This document shows positions 59,163 to 64,000 of a stretch of DNA of 64,000 bases, piece after piece. The notes beneath the pieces were generated by a model. That model was given only the letters and a program-made list of their open reading frames with translations. It searched no databases and was not told the origin of the DNA. Source of the DNA: Hygrocybe punicea (Eukaryota > Basidiomycota > Agaricomycetes > Agaricales > Hygrophoraceae); contig OY744464.1 of NCBI GenBank assembly GCA_963556145.1, positions 6,237,508 through 6,301,507 of the forward strand. The letters run 5' to 3'. Each line of letters starts with the position of its first letter. Position 1 is the first letter of the stretch. Made by a program: the position numbers and the translations under genes.

Positions 59163-60959
59163 TTACAAATATGAGTATGGACCTTTGATGTCAATCAACC
59201 ATTTATAGAAAACCCCTGCAAAAGTGTCTGCTAATGAGCCAATGGGTGCTCGAACGGATTTTGGACCTGACTTCATGTTCGACCAGAGGCTGCATGTGTG
59301 ATAACGTTCCACCTCGTTCACGAAATAGGACACAGTATCCGTTTTGGAATCCACAATGAGTGATATGTCCATATGGCAAAAAACACTCATCGATGGTTTT
59401 CCACCAACCATATTGGACTCTATCGCATAAAGCCCTTCGTAGGTCTTTTGGACAAAGTCGAAGAACTCGTTTCTGCCTTGCTCTCGAATAGAAATGGTGC
59501 CCCTGTCCGGATTGCACGCCACCGTCTTCAATAGAGTCCCCTGCGTTTGAAATATTCTGACAAAGTTAAGACAATCATGCATATGATATGACAAGTGAAA
59601 ATGAAGGGCACTCACCTTAACTCATCCAAGGTATAGAAACTTGAGACGATATCCCACTTCCAGGACTTGCTTTCCTTGTTGTACAGGGTGTGCACCGTAT
59701 ACACGACCTTTCCACCAACTAGAAACACACGCCATTCGCCCATCTTACTCAGTGGTTCGATGTACGTTTGCCCAAACCAACGTGAACCTGGAACCTCACA
59801 GTTATTGCGCATGTATTCCCAATTTCGCTTGGCGTCGCCAGGTAATAGGACGTGATGACCGGTGTCACTGTGTGTCCGTTTCAAGACAATATTCGGTGGG
59901 AATTGGTCGCCATCGTTTAATAATTTTGCTTGAGGGCGTATCGTATGCGTTACATTCAAAGCGACATGAAGCAAGTTTTGATTTTGTATCCATTTTGAAT
60001 GGACCGTGTTCATCTGCTTCAGAGGCGGCCAGATGTGTGCCGTTCGACAGAGTTCGTCCATGCCAGTCATGAAAATCGACACATTTTCCAGTGTCAATCC
60101 GTATTGGTTACTGCTGTCAAGACATCAGTATAATGCAGCGATGTCAATCTTACATGTATGACATTCCCATATCCACACCACCAAATACACAATCTGCCGA
60201 TGCGAACTTTTGCCACGTATCGCCTTTGTCTTGATGGCGAAGTATTGCATGAAGGAACTCGGGCCAAAATATGTATTTGACATTGAAGCGCCGGGCTCCA
60301 TCCTCATGATGTAGTCGCATTCCGATATAAACCTGTTTGTTGTGAAATACGTTTCAGTATCAACAATCCACAAATTAAACAATAGACATTACCCATTCTT
60401 GAATACATGCTGAATAGCGACTCTTGTATGACTTGATGATATGGACGTAACCATCAAGATGGGCAATGGTATCGAGTTCGATGTCGGATATGGTCGTGGT
60501 GACGAATGCAAGATCGTTAATGGCTGCGGCTTTGCTCGCGATACGAGTTGTTGGGTCAAGGATAAAAAGGATTTTGAAAACACGGCCGTCATTGTTGCTT
60601 AATGTGGTTATACGGCGTTCATTGTTGCTTACGGTGGTTGGCGGTTCCGTTTCACAGTCAGATGATGTTTCCATCTCAGAGTCGGATGATAGCCTTTTGC
60701 GTGGAAGGAGATCGAGTTCCGCGGCCGTCGCATTGCGGACACCCTGCGAATTTTCACATATGTTGCGACCAAGACATACCGACTGCGGACAAATTCCAGA
60801 CGAAATGCATTTGGGATGTTGGTGTGCGGATCCGACATGTCTTTGGCAGGAGTTGCCTTCCTTCTTCCACAAAAGACATTTCGTTTTTGGAGAGTCGCAT
60901 TTTCGACCAGGGCAGATGTGCATGCAAAGTTCATAACCAAGTTCCTTCTTATATGGCAT
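59163..60959 (-). CDS. Uncharacterised protein with ATP-grasp-like C-terminal domain
   Basis: Minus-strand gene from ATG 60959 to TAA 59165-59163. The N-terminus is Cys-rich with several C-x5-C and C-x3-C spacings (possible zinc binding), followed by an acidic Ser-rich linker. Then MRLHHEDGARRFNVKYIFWP (60.32 kb), VSIFMTGMDELCRTAHIWPP (60.08 kb), an IVLKRTHSDTGHHVLLP block (59.9 kb), WFGQTYIEPLSKMGEWRVFLVGG (59.77 kb), a region with SMSVFCHMDISLIVD, and FVNEVERYHTCSLW (59.3 kb). The order Lys-containing strand, EWRVFLVGGKVV strand, then D-x-x and N-E near the end resembles ATP-grasp folds; that fold assignment is inference. Introns at about 60.12-60.16 and 59.55-59.61 kb are GT-AG. No break was seen. 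Confidence 0.65.
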
Positions 60960-61215
60960 GTTTGTGGACCTAGGCAGGATTTCGGATGGGTGGGATGAGG
61001 AACAGACACAGATATCATTAATACATCAATACCTTAATGATTGATTACTTTCAGGGTGGTTGATAGCGGGTGGTGACGATTCCACAAACCTTCTAATTAT
61101 AAGACGTCGGAATTATGTCACCTGACAAGAGTGGCAATGATAAAACAACGAACACGTGCCAAACACGTTGATCAGCAATGGAATCATTTAAATGTCTTGA
61201 AAGAGCAATATCCAC

Positions 61216-62147
61216 CGAACAGATCGGACGTGTTCGGTGTGTTCGGTGGAGATGTTCGGTGGATGTCAACCAATGGATATACCACACCGAACACATCGAA
61301 CATGTTCGGTGTGTTTGGTGGAGATGTTCGGTCAACGTTGGTGAACCAATATTACTAGATATACTACACCGAACACATTGAACATGTTCGGTGTGTTCGG
61401 TGGAGATGTTCGGTGGATGTCAACCAACGGTTGTGACCGGATATACCACACCGAACACATTGAACATGTTCGGTGTGTTCGGTGGAGATGTTCGGTCAAC
61501 GTTGGTGAACCAATATTACTAGATATACTACACCGAACACATTGAACATGTTCGGTGTGTTCGGTGGAGATGTTCGGTGGATGTCAACCAACGGTTGTGA
61601 CCGGATATACCACACCGAACACATCGAACATGTTCGGTGTGTTCGGTGGAGATGTTCGGTGGATGTCAACCAACGGTTGTGACCGGATATACCACACCAA
61701 ACACATCGAACATGTTCGGTGTGTTCGGTGGAGATGTTTGGTGGATGTCAACCAACGGTTGTGACTAGATATATCACACCGAACACATTGAACATGTTCG
61801 GTGTGTTCGGTGTGATATATCCGGTCACAACCGTTGGTTGACATCCACCGAACATCTCCACCGAACACACCGAACATGTTCAATGTGTTCGGTGTGATAT
61901 ATCTAGTCACAACCGTTGGTTGACATCCACCGAACATCTCCACCGAACACACCGAACATGTTTGATGTGTTCGGTGTGGTATATCCGGTCACAACCGTTG
62001 GTTGACATCCACCGAACATCTCCACTGAACACACCGAACATGTTCGATGTGTTCGGTGTAGTATATCTAGTCGTACATTGACATCCACCAAACATGTCCG
62101 GTGACCGAACACACCAAACAACATGTTTGTTGTAGTATATCTAGTCC
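61216..62147. repeat. 82-bp satellite arranged as a large inverted repeat
   Basis: On the left, units start with CCGAACACAT at 61287, 61369, 61451, 61533, 61615, 61697 and 61779: six exact 82-bp periods. From 61.8 kb the same unit continues in the opposite orientation, with GTGATATAT/GTRGTATAT words at 61812, 61894, 61976 and 62058, again exactly 82 bp apart. Every unit carries a near-palindrome centred on GAACATGTTC with CCGAACACA and TGTGTTCGG flanks. The turning point coincides with one of these palindromes, so the whole block is a palindrome of palindromes. No coding capacity; lies between two genes. Confidence 0.95.
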
Positions 62148-62160
62148 TTCTACATCCATC

Positions 62161-62180
62161 CAACAAGTCAGACTTGTTGT
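62161..62180. repeat. Short hairpin CAACAAGT-ACTTGTTG
   Basis: A 19-bp inverted repeat with a 3-bp loop just right of the satellite block. It may mark its edge. Confidence 0.5.
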
Positions 62181-62529
62181 GCTTTTCCGTCAACGGACCA
62201 GTCCGTGAATATTCATCGAACGAATTAACTCGATTTATCGCCTTACCAACTGAAAAATATTCCATACACTGCACATGTCGGTTTTCTGCGTGCAATTACT
62301 AGCTTTGGACAACTTCTAAGCTCGAGCCACATCAAAAACATAAATAAATAGATCTGTTGTTTATGCATGCAAAGAAGCCGAACATGAGGTCGAACATGTG
62401 GCGATTGATCTGGTCACGTGGTCGTGACATCCGTATTCATAGTCTGGAGCGTTGAGTAATAAATCCGCCCTTTTCTTTTGCTCTCAAATCGCCTCACACG
62501 TCGACCAAAAAACTTTTATTTCATCTACC

Positions 62530-64000
62530 ATGTCCTTGCCAGTCGTCAAAACCTCGACTCCCGCTGTCAATCCCGCCGCCTTCAAGTACTGGCCTGATGC
62601 GCTGCCCAAAAAGCTGCAGGAGCTACATCGCATCTTCCAAATCCAGTACATGGTCCCGCCCAAGATTCCGGCACCCAACAAGGAATCCGGCACCATTCCC
62701 GTATTTTCTCGTAATCTCTATGTACTGAAGACACACCCCCACGATGCCACCGCCCGAGGTGAGTTATGGCGCGAAATCCCCGAACGATACGAGGAACCGC
62801 TCCGTCGCTTGATTTATCAAATGGATATGTACATCTACGCGACAGCAGCCATCGCATACAACAAGGCACCCAACTACTCGCCGGACTACGTCAAAAATGA
62901 TAAGGAAGGGACCGATTCACTTCGGGATTACCTCAAGTATACCGACACCGTCATGGACGAAATTTGGGCAGAAGTCTTAGTGGCGAAACGGGCAAACGAG
63001 CCGTGACTGGCGAAGCAAGATCTTCGATGATTGGCTCCTGAAAGAATTTTATGTCGGGAAACATTCTCCATCGGCTTTGATTCAACATGGCGCTGTGAAC
63101 ACCGAGATCAAGCCCGAGGATCTAGGTAAGTATATATGTATTTATGGCCAAATGAATTCTCACGTCTGGCATCATAGATTGGGCAAAATACGACGAATCC
63201 GTGCCAGCATGGCACAGCGGAACCTTGGCAAATTGGTCATTCAGTGGGCTTCCGGACGCCACAAAGCTCGAGATCATCGGTCATGTTATTGCTTGGTGTA
63301 AAGGACATAGTGTCCTCGTCGATTCTGATGTGGCGGATGATGATGAAGGTGTGATCTAGAATTACATGTGTGATTGTGCTAATGATATAATACATTTGCA
63401 GAGGAGCCCATTGCCCAGGGCAAGGGCAAGGGCAAAGCCAAGTCAAAATCGGTCAAAAAACAGAAGGCATCTTCTGCTGGTTTGTACAAATTTTCAACCA
63501 TAGTGGTGTATAGATCTATTGAATATTCAGGTGGCGCAGACAATTCGTCCGAGAAGGACAAAAAGAAGCCCAAGCCCAAGCCCAAGTCCAGTAAGTACTT
63601 TCATTGTCTGTGATTGTCATACATGCAAACCCTTCATCATGACAGAGCGCACAATCAAGTCCAAAGCCGAGGACGACGATGAGGGTGAGTTATTGAATTC
63701 CGAATATCAAAACGATGATCCAACACATTTATTCATGTATAGACGACATAAAGATGGAGGAGGACGTAGCCCCGGTAAAGAAGAAACGGTCTAAGGCCCA
63801 AATGCGTACGTTGCTCACCTTGTTATGATTAATGCACTGACATCTCGCAGTCGCTGTTGAAATTGGGTCGTCGCGCACAACCCGGCAATCGGCATCGGAG
63901 AAATTGACAATGGAGATTAAGCCACCCATCACCCCCAAGCCGGATGTTGTGGCACCGGAATCCGCAAAGTTGGACATTTTAGGACCAGAGTGGGCGGGGT
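62530..64000 (+). CDS. Uncharacterised Lys-rich protein, 3' end outside window
   Basis: Start at ATG 62530 (context TACC before ATG; MSLPVVKTSTPAV). The first exon, to about 63004, codes for a folded-looking region with YWPDALPKKLQELHRIFQIQY, NLYVLKTHPHDATARGELW and LKYTDTVMDEIWAEVL. A second block (63.01-63.12 kb) has DWRSKIFDDWLLKEFYVGKH, and a third (63.18-63.35 kb) PAWHSGTLANWSFSGL and IIGHVIAWCKGHSVLVD. After that follow small exons coding for Lys/Gly/Glu/Pro-rich low-complexity sequence (KGKGKAKSKSVKKQK; KKKPKPKPK), separated by ~50-60-bp introns, and the gene leaves the window at 64000. Family unknown; a nuclear protein is likely from composition. Confidence 0.6.

Noticed and set aside
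61216..62147. Regular repeats resembling a CRISPR array
   Set aside because: The period is uniform and the sequences between the palindromes are repeated too, so there are no unique spacers; orientation also reverses. The gene structure is eukaryotic.
1..64000. LTR or LINE retrotransposons
   Set aside because: I found no reverse-transcriptase, integrase or protease motif and no long direct terminal repeats with TG/CA ends. This is a reading by eye, so short degraded fragments could be missed.

Overview
This window looks like repeat-saturated nuclear DNA from a mushroom-forming basidiomycete (Agaricomycetes). The reasons are: genes with many short GT-AG introns of about 50-65 bp; a Helitron with fungal-type Rep-Pif1 protein; a KDZ transposase; two Plavaka transposases; a TET/JBP-type dioxygenase remnant; and several lineage-specific protein families without known function. 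I saw no rRNA, tRNA, CRISPR array, LTR retrotransposon or reverse transcriptase. The species cannot be named from the sequence alone.

Layout. 1-2.7 kb holds little beyond a degraded ~100-bp duplication. 2.7-7.85 kb is a decayed Helitron: an OB-fold-like accessory gene followed by the Rep-helicase gene, with nonsense codons and frameshifts. 7.97-8.32 kb is an 80-bp minisatellite. 8.4-19.35 kb reads as one large KDZ element: transposase on the minus strand, two companion genes on the plus strand, clusters of GTTTAAAC at both ends, and between the divergent genes a mirrored set of 12 copies of a 13-bp motif arranged as four triplets. 19.5-21 kb is a frameshifted TET/JBP-like dioxygenase gene. 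21.7-24 kb is a nest of inverted-repeat elements, one inside another. 24.2-31.2 kb holds a broken DUF6698-like gene and, divergently, a Plavaka transposase gene split by a 320-bp hAT-like insertion. 31.7-42.1 kb carries several unrecognised lineage-type genes, one interrupted by two microsatellite-bearing hAT-like elements, and one coding for a Cys-rich protein ending in two SUMO-interaction-like motifs. 42.7-47.05 kb is a second Plavaka transposase gene with one visible nonsense codon, followed by a second DUF6698-like gene (48.2-53.15 kb) that is split by a 3.6-kb element with 190-bp terminal inverted repeats. 53-64 kb is calmer: four multi-exon genes of unknown function, the last running off the right edge, plus an inverted-repeat element and a striking 82-bp satellite organised as a large inverted repeat (61.2-62.15 kb).

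How it fits together. Transposases of three superfamilies (Helitron, KDZ, Plavaka) sit with accessory genes, and small non-autonomous elements have inserted into both transposase and cellular-type genes. Many of the broken reading frames carry TGA where an arginine CGA codon is the likely ancestor; one coding minisatellite shows the change between sister repeats. This fits cytosine methylation and deamination, or a RIP-like process, in a silenced region. Exon boundaries are hand-read and should be treated as approximate unless stated otherwise.
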